A stretch of 64,000 nt of DNA, from positions 1 to 64,000 of the forward strand of contig CAZZKR010000011.1 of assembly GCA_964655015.1 (NCBI GenBank), given 5' to 3'. This stretch comes from Terraquivivens sp964655015. GTDB lineage: Archaea > Thermoproteota > Nitrososphaeria_A > Caldarchaeales > Wolframiiraptoraceae. How positions within the stretch are numbered: position 1 is the first letter of the stretch; every line of letters begins with the position of its first letter. Positions 27,378-35,072 of this stretch are shown here, piece after piece. The notes beneath the pieces were generated by a model. The model was given only the letters and a program-made list of their open reading frames with translations. It did not search any database and was not told the DNA's origin. A program made the translations under genes and the position numbers.

Positions 27378-28337
27378 AAAATGATCCCATCCTTTGTATT
27401 CGATCGATATGCGCCTCCCCTCCCAGATGGCAGTTATGCCCTCTGATCTGGGAACTACCCTACCAATCTCTATTAGTTCTCTATTGATCGAGTTTAATGC
27501 CTTCTTTACTACTTCAAGATCATCACGACTAACGGTAAATACTAATTCGTACTCTTCACCACCGTAGAATACTAGGTTGAAGATATCTAACCCGTGTTTT
27601 TCAGCAAACTTTTTTGCCGCCATGTCAACTGGAGGTGTAGTTACCTCGAAACCTACGCCGCTTTGCTTTGCCAATTCGTGAAGTGATGTAGCTAACCCAT
27701 CGCTCGAATCTATGCATGAGGTCACATACTTTGCTAAAATCGGCCCCTCCTTGGATCTGGCCATGGGTCTTAAAACTGCATGCTTTAATGATTCGTCAAC
27801 ATCTTCGATACCTTTGAGTAAAGCATTGAGACCTGCTGCAGATCTACCGAATAACCCGGTCGTCGCCAAAACATCCCCGACGCGTGCACCGCCTCTCGGC
27901 ACAACCCTTTCCGCGGAACCTATGCCGACGCAAGATACGATGACCTCCCGAGCTTCATTAGTATCGCCCCCAGCTATCGTGCCACCGTAACAATGTGCAG
28001 CTTTTTCCAAACCGCTCCAAAATGCCTCAAATTGCTCAAGGGTCATATCTCTTGGAAGGCCGAGAGAAATTAGGTAAAGTATAGGTGTCGCACCTTTAGC
28101 CGCAAGGTCACTTGCTACCATCGTAAGGGCTTTCCAACCAACGCTCTCCATATCCATACCAGGCGGAACGTCTGTTGATTCCACCAGCATATCTGTAGAT
28201 ACAACAAGCTTTCCCGTGAACTCGACTGCTACGGCATCATCACCTTTTGGGAGTATGTGGTGCGGGCCTAAAGTTATCCTCGAAAGTATCCGTTCAACAA
28301 GACTTTTTTCACCTATATCTTGAAGCGTTTTGGACAA
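27354..28337 (-). CDS. thiL: Thiamine-monophosphate kinase
   Basis: Phosphorylates thiamine monophosphate to the active diphosphate. The 327-residue protein has the AIR-synthase-like fold. Motifs are GDDAVAVEF (about residues 36-44), STDMLVESTD (about 52-61), VSDLAAKGATP (about 75-85), GGDTNEA (about 117-123), and CIDSSDGLATSL (about 205-216), which carry the metal and ATP ligands. The start at 28337 gives the usual N-terminus (IGEKSLVERI). The gene is convergent with the NUDIX gene. Confidence 0.93.
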   Translation of the reverse strand: MSKTLQDIGEKSLVERILSRITLGPHHILPKGDDAVAVEFTGKLVVSTDMLVESTDVPPGMDMESVGWKALTMVASDLAAKGATPILYLISLGLPRDMTLEQFEAFWSGLEKAAHCYGGTIAGGDTNEAREVIVSCVGIGSAERVVPRGGARVGDVLATTGLFGRSAAGLNALLKGIEDVDESLKHAVLRPMARSKEGPILAKYVTSCIDSSDGLATSLHELAKQSGVGFEVTTPPVDMAAKKFAEKHGLDIFNLVFYGGEEYELVFTVSRDDLEVVKKALNSINRELIEIGRVVPRSEGITAIWEGRRISIEYKGWDHFLRNKPLQ

Positions 28338-28397
28338 GCTTTAATCGACCATAAAAAAGCCTCATCAGCCTCGTTATATCTTTGATTTTAAGCTAAC

Positions 28398-29147
28398 TTA
28401 ATCGGCCTTAAACATCCTCGCTAGCATAGTTTTAATGCACCATTTGAAGAATTTCCAAAACTCAGCGATACCAAGCTTGGATTTCCCCCGAAGTCTCGGC
28501 ATGAAAACAAAAGGACATTCTACAATCTTGAATCCGTTTTTTACTAACTCATAAATTATCTGGACTTGAAAAACGTATCCAGGGTCCAAATCTTCAAGCT
28601 TGACACGCCTTAGCACATCAGCTCTATATACCCTATAACCAGACGTCACATCTTTCAGCTTAACGCCTGTCGCCAACCTCGCTAGTAGATTAGCACCCTT
28701 ACTTATTACAGTCCTACTAAGGGATTCCCATCCCCAACCCCCACCCTCCACATATCTCGATGCTATGACACAATCAGCATGTTTCTCCACTAAGAAGTCG
28801 AGCATAAGGGGCAACTTTTCTGGTGGATGCGAGCCATCAGCATCCATTTCTGCTACGTATTCGACTTTTAACTTTTCTAAAGCTAAAGTGAAACCGTCCT
28901 TGTAAGCAGAGCCAAGCCCTAACTTTTGCGGCCTTCTTATGACTACGACTTTGCGGTATTTTTCTTTAAAAGATTCAGCAACATCTGCAGTACCGTCTGG
29001 ACTGTTATCATCGACTACGATTACCCAAACGTCCATATTGCTATTCGATGCTGACGTGAACACCGATTCTAAGACTGTGCCTATGTTTTCCACCTCATTA
29101 TAGGTTGGTATGACTACCGCGACGTTTCGCCCTTTCAAGCCCATCAC
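28398..29147 (-). CDS. Dolichyl-phosphate mannosyltransferase-like GT2
   Basis: A 249-residue family 2 glycosyltransferase close to Dpm1. It begins VAVVIPTYNEVENIGTVL, followed by VDDNSPDGTADV (about residues 43-54), the metal-binding EMDADGSHPPEKLP (about 97-110), and VTSGYRVYRADVL (about 165-177). It would transfer mannose or glucose to a polyprenyl phosphate on the cytoplasmic face, for N-glycosylation or other surface glycans. It lacks the C-terminal membrane domain of some archaeal homologues, so it is a peripheral, single-domain form. Confidence 0.85.
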   Translation of the reverse strand: MMGLKGRNVAVVIPTYNEVENIGTVLESVFTSASNSNMDVWVIVVDDNSPDGTADVAESFKEKYRKVVVIRRPQKLGLGSAYKDGFTLALEKLKVEYVAEMDADGSHPPEKLPLMLDFLVEKHADCVIASRYVEGGGWGWESLSRTVISKGANLLARLATGVKLKDVTSGYRVYRADVLRRVKLEDLDPGYVFQVQIIYELVKNGFKIVECPFVFMPRLRGKSKLGIAEFWKFFKWCIKTMLARMFKAD

Positions 29148-29233
29148 GTTGCCTAAGCTTAAGTTTAAGAATATCCGTCTATTGTGAAAACACTGGTAAA
29201 TTAATAAGTTTCCATGCTGGACTCATTAAACGG

Positions 29234-29308
29234 GCCCCGGTAGCTCAGCCCGGTCGGAGCGGCCGCCTCGTAAGCGGCATGTCGCGGGTTCGAATCCCGC
29301 CCGGGGCT
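29234..29308 (+). tRNA. tRNA-Thr (anticodon CGT)
   Basis: A cloverleaf without intron. The acceptor stem is GCCCCGG/CCGGGGC, the anticodon stem GCCGC/GCGGC encloses CTCGTAA (anticodon CGT, reading ACG), and the T arm is GCGGG-TTCGAAT-CCCGC. The discriminator base is T and CCA is not encoded, unlike the Arg and Lys tRNAs in this window. Confidence 0.95.
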
Positions 29309-29354
29309 TCTGTACAACATCGCTTAATCGGAACCGTCCAGAATCTTTTGGTAC

Positions 29355-29771
29355 TCATATGTTTGATGCTATGACTTTCTTAGGTATGAGTTTTATTATA
29401 ACAGACTCGCCCTCCTCTATAGGGGCCATCCTTTTATACTGTTTATACTTTCTATAAAGTAGACGTCTTGCATATGCAAATTCTTCACCACCCTCGCAAA
29501 TCTCAGCGGTACCTTGAATCATGAGGCTTTTTAATCGATTCCAATTCTCATAATACACATCAACGAGCAACGTAGCCGAAGGGCCCCTCTTCAAATTCTT
29601 AACCTTTTTAGAGTTAGCCTCCGTGCCTATGTATATTGTCTTTCCGTCGAAAGCATAACATATAGGAACTAAGTGAACCGTTCCGTCTTCGGATATCGTT
29701 CCCAACCTTCCGACCCTCTGTTTTTTAAGAAAGCTCGCATGTTTTCTTTTCAATTCTATCAAAGTTATCAA
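29355..29771 (-). CDS. PPOX-fold flavin/F420-binding protein
   Basis: A 138-residue split-barrel protein of the pyridoxamine-phosphate-oxidase superfamily. Typical features are the N-terminal helix FLKKQRVGRLGTISEDGTVHLVPI, the strand YIGTEANSKKVKNLKRGPSATLLV, and the C-terminal RRLLYRKYKQYKR segment. Archaeal members of this size usually bind F420 or FMN and reduce unknown substrates. The ATG at 29771 is well placed and the gene stands alone after tRNA-Thr in opposite orientation. Confidence 0.75.
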   Translation of the reverse strand: MITLIELKRKHASFLKKQRVGRLGTISEDGTVHLVPICYAFDGKTIYIGTEANSKKVKNLKRGPSATLLVDVYYENWNRLKSLMIQGTAEICEGGEEFAYARRLLYRKYKQYKRMAPIEEGESVIIKLIPKKVIASNI

Positions 29772-29833
29772 CCCTCTCGTACGTAGTCGTAAAAATATTA
29801 TATTTATAAAACCATCGTAGTAAAGAATCCAGC

Positions 29834-30565
29834 ATGGAGCTTACGGAAAGGGAACTGGAAAGATACAACAGACAAATTAGGCTCTTTGGTACGGAAGGTC
29901 AAAGTAAGCTGAAAGCCGCGAAGGTACTTGTAGCAGGAGTCGGAGGTCTTGGTACTGCGGCAGCTCTTTACTTGGCGGCAGCAGGTGTGGGCAAGCTTGT
30001 GTTGGTTGACAAAGATGTAGTCGAACTCAGCAATTTGAACCGTCAAATCCTATACACTACAGAGGATTTGGGAAAACCAAAGGCGGAGGTCGCAGCCAAG
30101 AGATTGAACTCATTAAATCCTGATATATCGATAGAGGCTTTAACGCTCGAGATAAACGAGGAGAATGCGTCTGAAATCGTAAAGGGATGTAATGTTGTAG
30201 TAGACGGTCAGGATAATTATAAAATTAGATATGCGCTAAACGATGCATGCATCTTACATAGAATACCCTTTGTACATGCTTCCGTGCATGCATACGAAGG
30301 TAGGCTGATGACGATTCTACCGGGTAAAGGACCGTGCTATAGGTGTCTCATACCCGTACCGCCGCCAGAAGTTAAGGGTTTTCCGATACTTGGCACGGTT
30401 CCAGGAACTATCTCGACGCTACAAGCTACAGAAGTGATTAAAATCGTACTTGGTATAGGAAAGCTTTGCATTGGAAGGATGCTTGTATACGATGCTCTTG
30501 ATATGGCATTCTATGAGATAAAGATTGAAAGAAATCCCGAATGCCCTTCATGCAGACTGCTTTAA
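29834..30565 (+). CDS. E1-like MoeB/ThiF/HesA family adenylyltransferase
   Basis: A 243-residue protein that would adenylate the C-terminal glycine of a small ubiquitin-like sulfur carrier (MoaD, ThiS or SAMP type). The Rossmann ATP-binding loop is VAGVGGLGTAAAL (about residues 35-47), followed by DVVELSNLNRQI (about 64-75). Zinc ligands come in two pairs, CYRC and CPSC, the latter at the very C-terminus. The catalytic-cysteine position in the GTVPGTISTLQATEVIK loop lacks cysteine, which is also seen in MoeB-like members that only adenylate. The intron-containing RAM gene starts 49 bases downstream. Confidence 0.88.
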   Translation: MELTERELERYNRQIRLFGTEGQSKLKAAKVLVAGVGGLGTAAALYLAAAGVGKLVLVDKDVVELSNLNRQILYTTEDLGKPKAEVAAKRLNSLNPDISIEALTLEINEENASEIVKGCNVVVDGQDNYKIRYALNDACILHRIPFVHASVHAYEGRLMTILPGKGPCYRCLIPVPPPEVKGFPILGTVPGTISTLQATEVIKIVLGIGKLCIGRMLVYDALDMAFYEIKIERNPECPSCRLL

Positions 30566-30613
30566 AAAAACGTTTATAAACATCAAAACTGAAAAATTGT
30601 ATTGTGATTAAGT

Positions 30614-30872
30614 ATGCCAAAAGCATTCGTCCTGGTGAACACTGAGATACCCCGATAAAATAAGGGGCTCAAGAGGTTCTGAAGAAGAAGTGGTTAAGGA
30701 GCTAAGAAAGATCGACGCGGTTAAGGAGGCATTTATTGTCTATGGTGTTTACGATGTGATAGTAAAGGTTGAAGCAGATAGTATGGACAAGCTTAAGGAA
30801 ATAGTTTCATGGAAAATAAGAAGGTTGGATAAGGTCAGAAGCACGCTCACGATGCTTGTGATCAGCGAGTAA
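30614..30872 (+). CDS. Lrp/AsnC RAM-domain protein, gene split by a BHB intron
   Basis: The gene is readable only after removal of bases 30649-30673. Exon 1 (30614-30648) encodes MPKAFVLVNTEI up to two bases of the Ile codon, and exon 2 (30674-30872) continues with GSEEEVVKEL. The spliced 77-residue protein is a complete stand-alone RAM (Lrp/AsnC ligand-binding and dimerisation) domain. It has the conserved YGVYDVIVKVEA and WKIRRLDKVRSTLTM segments and no HTH. Such proteins bind amino acids and may pair with full Lrp regulators. Without splicing, exon 1 stops after 14 codons at 30656. A GTG at 30690 could start a truncated product lacking the first strand. Confidence 0.85.
30649..30673 (+). 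other. BHB-type intron in a protein-coding gene (25 nt)
   Basis: A full bulge-helix-bulge is drawn from the bases. Outer helix: GAAC-C 30637-30642 (one bulged A) with GGTTC 30675-30679. Central helix: TGAG 30643-30646 with CTCA 30668-30671. Bulges: ATA 30647-30649 and AGA 30672-30674. Inner helix: CCCC 30650-30653 with GGGG 30664-30667, closed by a 10-base loop. Cutting between bases 2 and 3 of each bulge removes 25 bases and joins GAG-AT to A-GGT, giving Glu-Ile-Gly. The length (1 modulo 3) is exactly what corrects the frame. Confidence 0.85.
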
Positions 30873-31298
30873 CTCTAACTGCTTAAAATAATACTCAAAG
30901 CTTAATCGCATCGCCTTAAAAGGTCTTAGTTATTATAAGGGTTCACGGTAAAGCTGATGAGATGGGCGGCGTAAGGCACGCATAACTACAAATTTTTTAG
31001 ACTTTGTTACGAATTCAAAGAATATGGGAGTTTATAAAAAACACAACAAAACTTATGTCAGGACAATAATGGTTCTACTAGGTAAACCTCCGGAAAAGAC
31101 AACTGTAGTTAGATGAATGTTTACGTAGGAGACAAATGATAGACCTCAAAGTTAATAGCCCCCTCACAACTTCCACAAAATAGTCGTTTAGCAGGTGTAA
31201 TACCCATAACCTGTTGTATATATTACTAAATATAATACAGGGGCTTTTGGCTGAGAAACGCTCTTTTACTGCCTCTGAACCACCATTATCGAGCGGAA
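30873..31298 (+). other. Intergenic stretch, no certain gene
   Basis: This 426-base region holds only a weak 30-codon frame (ATG 31024 to TGA 31116, MGVYKKHNKTYVRTIMVLL...) with no recognisable homology. It is preceded by a TATA-like TTATTATAAGG near 30930. A second AT-rich promoter (TTGTATATATTACTAAATATAAT, about 31213-31237) lies just before the histone-fold gene. A TGATGA box at 30955 has no partner CTGA, so I do not call a guide RNA. Confidence 0.4.
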
Positions 31299-31475
31299 AT
31301 GGCTAGAGAGCTCGTAATAGTTGAGTCGAAAGTAAGGCAGCTACTACCGGAGGGCATAAGACTCGCATCGGATGCGCTTGAAGGACTCGATCAAGTGGTC
31401 AGAGAAATAATCAAAAAAGCAGTTGAAAGATGCCAGGCCAACGGTCGCAAGACATTAATAAAAGAGGACTTCTAA
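31299..31475 (+). CDS. Small single histone-fold DNA-binding protein
   Basis: A 58-residue protein that reads as one histone fold: helix 1 at VESKVRQLLPEG, a long helix 2 through LEGLDQVVREIIKKAVERCQ, and the terminal NGRKTLIKEDF, which matches the C-terminal loop and helix of archaeal histones and of the short Bd0055/DUF1931-type histones. It is shorter in the middle helix than classical archaeal histones. A TATA-like element lies about 60-85 bases upstream. A TTG-initiated frame at 31247 overlaps the start but terminates at once in another frame. Confidence 0.7.
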   Translation: MARELVIVESKVRQLLPEGIRLASDALEGLDQVVREIIKKAVERCQANGRKTLIKEDF

Positions 31476-31579
31476 ACGACAGAACACTCAACAACTTGCC
31501 GTAAAGTCAAAAAAAGTTAGCCTGCAATCTCCTCGCATTTTTTAATTAGTTAATTGCAGTTATCATTGTTGTTCTAAGC

Positions 31580-32707
31580 TTAATCCACTGCTTTGAACCT
31601 CGACTTCAGTCTCTCTAAGATTGACGGCAACGTTGTATACTCCATCTCGGACTCTTGGAGTCTTGCCGGTTGGAATTCGCCCATCGTCCTAAGGTAAATA
31701 GCGATCTCTGACGCAAACCTTCGCGAGTAGTCAAAGAACGGATCTTCAAAGAGATCCGCCGGCTCTTTTCCGTTGACCCCGACGAGTTTTCCATTAGAGA
31801 TTTGCCATCCCATGGCTATCACTCTAGGTGGTCCATCAAAATACGAGACAACGTTCTGTCCCTTCTTGAACGATACTGGCATGAGTGGTCCTACATGCGA
31901 GCCACGCATCCAACCGCTTACGAGTGTTGGGACTGCAAAGGCACTGAGCACTTCGCCGACGGCAGGTAATCCTGCCTGACACCTAACTATCATAACGGGG
32001 TCGTCCTTACCTACATACCTGCCGGCAATAAGGCTTAGTTTTGTCGTGCTGGTCGCCGCTGCGGGCTCTCTGTCTTTTGCCCTTAAAACCCTTGCGATAA
32101 CATAATGGTTTGTTGTTCCGATCAAACCTATCAAATCATACAACTCTTCGGGCGTCTTTAGCTCAACGGACTTTGATTCAATGAGGTCCAATACTTCAAA
32201 GATAAACCCTTCGTGCATGGTTGGATCGATAACCAGACCTGCTGTATTGTCCGGTGATGCAAATATCCTATATAATGGTATATTCCAAGCACCGGGCTCT
32301 GTTTTATCTGCAGCGAAGACTATTATGGGCTCTGACTTTCTTTCTTCGAACTCCATCTCCGCAACTCCTGGGCCCAGACCTTTGATGTTTCCACTAAAGG
32401 CATCACTCAAAAGATCCTGTCCTGCAGCATACAATTTCATGGGTTTCGATATTTTCTCTGTTATTTCGCGGAATGTATCCCATGCAAGGCCATGTATCTT
32501 GGGATTGTTCGGGCCCTTGTTGTGCGTCATAACAAGTATTATGTCATCGCCGCAGTGATTTACGTAGCCACTATTTATCAACCCTTCTTCTTCTGCATTG
32601 GTGAGCTTTCGTTCTGCATACTCTATCATAGCAGTATGGGGCTTATAGTGGCCCACAACGCTTCCAATATCCGCCTTTATAACTGATATCGTTACCTTTG
32701 ACAGATT
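31580..32707 (-). CDS. fbp: Fructose-1,6-bisphosphate aldolase/phosphatase
   Basis: Bifunctional gluconeogenic enzyme of archaea that condenses triose phosphates and dephosphorylates the product. Core motifs are HCGDDIILVMTH with the metal-binding DD pair, GLGPGVAEMEFEERKSEP, ADKTEPGAWN, MRGSHVGPLMPV and the catalytic-lysine region GKYVGKDD-like (AGRYVGKDDPVMIVR). The conserved N-terminal strand KVTISVIKADIGS, with a metal-binding aspartate, lies upstream of the first ordinary start (GTG 32656). In that frame there is no ATG, GTG or TTG. I extend the gene to ATC 32705-32707 as the most likely region for initiation; the exact codon is unknown. Confidence 0.85.
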   Translation of the reverse strand, partial: NLSKVTISVIKADIGSVVGHYKPHTAMIEYAERKLTNAEEEGLINSGYVNHCGDDIILVMTHNKGPNNPKIHGLAWDTFREITEKISKPMKLYAAGQDLLSDAFSGNIKGLGPGVAEMEFEERKSEPIIVFAADKTEPGAWNIPLYRIFASPDNTAGLVIDPTMHEGFIFEVLDLIESKSVELKTPEELYDLIGLIGTTNHYVIARVLRAKDREPAAATSTTKLSLIAGRYVGKDDPVMIVRCQAGLPAVGEVLSAFAVPTLVSGWMRGSHVGPLMPVSFKKGQNVVSYFDGPPRVIAMGWQISNGKLVGVNGKEPADLFEDPFFDYSRRFASEIAIYLRTMGEFQPARLQESEMEYTTLPSILERLKSRFKAVD

Positions 32708-32757
32708 ACACCACCACGTTTCTTTAGAGTGTATGTGGAAGTATTTATCGTCTTCTG

Positions 32758-34179
32758 TTAAATGCTAGAAAACTTTTGATGGATGTCGTCGTTGTATTCT
32801 CGGTATTTTAAGATGATGGGGCACCAATCCTTTTCTGGACAATACCCTAATAATTTGCACTTTTCGCCCATCATCGAACCTACAAGCTCGTTAGCTTTTA
32901 ACACTGAAGCCCAAAGCCTATACGCTATACCCCTTTCCTCATGCTGGGCATAACTGCACGTCCTCGTTGCGACAAACCCGATTGGGTAAAGAAGGTTAAA
33001 CCCATCGTATACCCTAATCACATAAATCTTCACGGCTTGGGGAATGATGTATGCAGCAGATGCGGGCGATGCACCTGAAGCGATAAGTTCTGCATAAGTT
33101 TTTAAGGCCATGTTGATGGTATCCAAAAATCGCTTTCTTAGGTCGGAATTCCTATTGATGGTCGGTGGAACTACGGCCCATCTTTCGACATCCTTTGAAG
33201 CCCTCTGCACGGCCGCATATATAGACTCGACAACCGTAGGCACTGTTCTATGTCTGATTGCTTGGTGGTATGCCACAAGCGACATGGGTTCCAACATGCT
33301 TGCATATATTAGATGAGCAATTTGTTCCAAGCTTCCCAACTTTATGTACGAGAGAGTACGTTCGCCCCCTATTATTCTAAAGTCAAGCAATTTTGGCTCA
33401 TATGGCAAGCCGTTTTCTTCTGCAATCTTAGTAATTATATCTTCATCCTTGAATGGGTTTGGCAAAGGGTACGCGACGGGTCCACCATTAAACTTCATCC
33501 TCGCTCTGAAGATTGCCGGAGATACTTTCTCAATCATGTTGCTTATTTTATTCGCAAGAATTGCAACCTCGTTTGGAATGAGTCTGGATGACTTACTCTC
33601 AAGACCGAGCCTGATTAGCGGAATCATAGATTCAAGTGTTGTGCTTACAAAAAGGGAGGTCTTTATACCGAGCGGTAAAACATAACGTGCATCCTCAATC
33701 GGTATGCCCTCATCGCAAAATCGTGAGTAAACTTCAAAGCACGTCTCAGCAGAATGCTGGTATACGTCCTCTAAGCCCTTTGCGTTTATCTCTTCAGGAC
33801 ATAAAAGGTAAGACGAATCGACTTTTTTCCTCCTTTGCGACTCCTGAAGATAAGATCCAAAGCGTGACGCCACGAGTAGCATAGAACCTATCCTGCTACA
33901 TCCTCTAACCTCAAACTGAATGGATACGCTTGTCGATAGTGACGCATGGCCTCTTCGTGTGGATTCGCTATGCATCTTTGAAGCGAACTTTTCCAAATCC
34001 TTTCCTTTCTCAAGAAAGCTTTGCAACCTTTCTTCAAGTGATATGCCCTCAAAAGTTCCAGTTCCCTCCAATGCGATAAAAATATCTGGCTCCAAAGTTA
34101 AGGTTCTTTGACCTATCGATACTTCGCTTTTAGGTCCGTAAGAATAGAGATAAACCTCTAGGTCTTCGGGTCTTTGCAA
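32758..34179 (-). CDS. Tandem ThyX-like (flavin-dependent thymidylate synthase fold) protein
   Basis: A 473-residue protein that appears to contain two ThyX-like domains. In the first (about residues 70-215), GHASLSTSVSIQFEVRGCSR and SRFGSYLQESQRR align with the ThyX FAD/dUMP region, but the RHR triad is replaced by ASR. In the second (about 280-440), AYHQAIRHRTVPTVVES keeps RHR but loses the SQRY part. True ThyX is about 220 residues and forms shared active sites between subunits, so the halves may complement each other or the protein may have a new role. Synthesis of dTMP is not assured. It is 53 bases upstream of fbp on the same strand. Confidence 0.7.
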   Translation of the reverse strand: MQRPEDLEVYLYSYGPKSEVSIGQRTLTLEPDIFIALEGTGTFEGISLEERLQSFLEKGKDLEKFASKMHSESTRRGHASLSTSVSIQFEVRGCSRIGSMLLVASRFGSYLQESQRRKKVDSSYLLCPEEINAKGLEDVYQHSAETCFEVYSRFCDEGIPIEDARYVLPLGIKTSLFVSTTLESMIPLIRLGLESKSSRLIPNEVAILANKISNMIEKVSPAIFRARMKFNGGPVAYPLPNPFKDEDIITKIAEENGLPYEPKLLDFRIIGGERTLSYIKLGSLEQIAHLIYASMLEPMSLVAYHQAIRHRTVPTVVESIYAAVQRASKDVERWAVVPPTINRNSDLRKRFLDTINMALKTYAELIASGASPASAAYIIPQAVKIYVIRVYDGFNLLYPIGFVATRTCSYAQHEERGIAYRLWASVLKANELVGSMMGEKCKLLGYCPEKDWCPIILKYREYNDDIHQKFSSI

Positions 34180-34271
34180 CTTAACTCCCGTCTAATTCTA
34201 CTCAAACCTGATAAAAAGCTTACTAAGTGTTATTAATGCATATAATCTCCCATTAAAAGGTATAACATAGT

Positions 34272-34463
34272 ATGAGCGGAATAAGAAGGCCTGAGGATGT
34301 GTTACGTGAGAGGCTTGGGGATGTGCCGATACTTGGACAAATTCAGCCCAGACCAGTGCTTTCATCCGACATAGAGTTGCTCATAAAAGAAGTTCAGATG
34401 CTCAAGACTGAAATCATAAAGATAAAGGCTGCTTTGAAAAAGCATGGTATAGACGTGGATTAG
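34272..34463 (+). CDS. Small conserved coiled-coil-like protein
   Basis: A 63-residue protein of unknown function. The N-terminal half is proline-rich and polar (RRPEDVLRERLGDVPILGQ), and the C-terminal half forms one amphipathic helix (SDIELLIKEVQMLKTEIIKIKAALKKHG) suited to dimerise as a coiled coil. It has its own AT-rich promoter region (34180-34271) shared with the divergent ThyX-like gene. Translation ends 4 bases before the convergent exonuclease gene stop. Confidence 0.6.
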   Translation: MSGIRRPEDVLRERLGDVPILGQIQPRPVLSSDIELLIKEVQMLKTEIIKIKAALKKHGIDVD

Positions 34464-34466
34464 ACA

Positions 34467-35030
34467 TCATATCGGTAATTCTGGCTTGAGTGCCTTAACT
34501 AGCGGTCTAAGCTTTAAGAATATTAAACGTAAGACATTCAGGTCGTCTTTACAGTGATTCTTTATCAGCCTAACTGCGGCTCTATCACCTCTCATCGCTT
34601 TAACATAAAGGGAGGGAACATCTTGACCCAACGTCGTAACGTCCTTTTTTATTCCGAGAAATTTTGACACATGAAATAAGTCTGTCCTGCTAAGCTTGAG
34701 ATTATTCCTGACGAACTCTGCTATGTCAAGATGATAGATAGAAAGCAAAGGTTCCACTTTCAAATTATGTTTTATCGTCCTAGAGATCAGAAACGGTATG
34801 TCGAAACTTTTCCCGTTCCAAGTGATTACTATGTGGTATTGCTCAAGCTTTTCCAGCAATTCCTCTAACTTATCCTTTTCTAGCTCCGGTCTATTCACAG
34901 ATATGTAGCTGAATTTCCCATCATCCTCCATAATACCGGCTCCAACCATCGTTCCTACATCTGCCTCCAATGATGTGGCTTCTATGTCAAGGAAACAGAT
35001 CCTTGGTCCAGCTTTTTTATGCTTTTGCAA
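34467..35030 (-). CDS. RNase H-like DEDD exonuclease (YprB type)
   Basis: A 187-residue 3'-5' exonuclease-fold protein. ExoI is CFLDIEATSLEAD (about residues 12-24), ExoII lies in VITWNGKSFDIPFLISR (about 76-92), and ExoIII corresponds to the NHCKDDLNVLRLI segment (about 158-170), giving the D/E residues that bind two metals. It matches the ribonuclease H-like YprB family linked to RNA or DNA maturation. Start and end are ordinary; the next gene upstream on the same strand is the Gp37/Gp68-like radical SAM protein, 42 bases away. Confidence 0.8.
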   Translation of the reverse strand: MQKHKKAGPRICFLDIEATSLEADVGTMVGAGIMEDDGKFSYISVNRPELEKDKLEELLEKLEQYHIVITWNGKSFDIPFLISRTIKHNLKVEPLLSIYHLDIAEFVRNNLKLSRTDLFHVSKFLGIKKDVTTLGQDVPSLYVKAMRGDRAAVRLIKNHCKDDLNVLRLIFLKLRPLVKALKPELPI

Positions 35031-35072
35031 AGCATAACACCGGTAACAAATCTTGCATCAAGATTAAAAAAG

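Noticed and set aside
30955..31020. C/D-box guide RNA at the TGATGA at 30955
   Set aside because: No D or D' box (CTGA) lies at the correct distance and no terminal stem is seen.
31241..31310. TPP-riboswitch-like string before the histone-fold gene
   Set aside because: Short matches (GGCTGAGA, TGAACC) occur, but the P4/P5 helices and the 3' conserved part cannot be drawn and the downstream gene has no link to thiamine.
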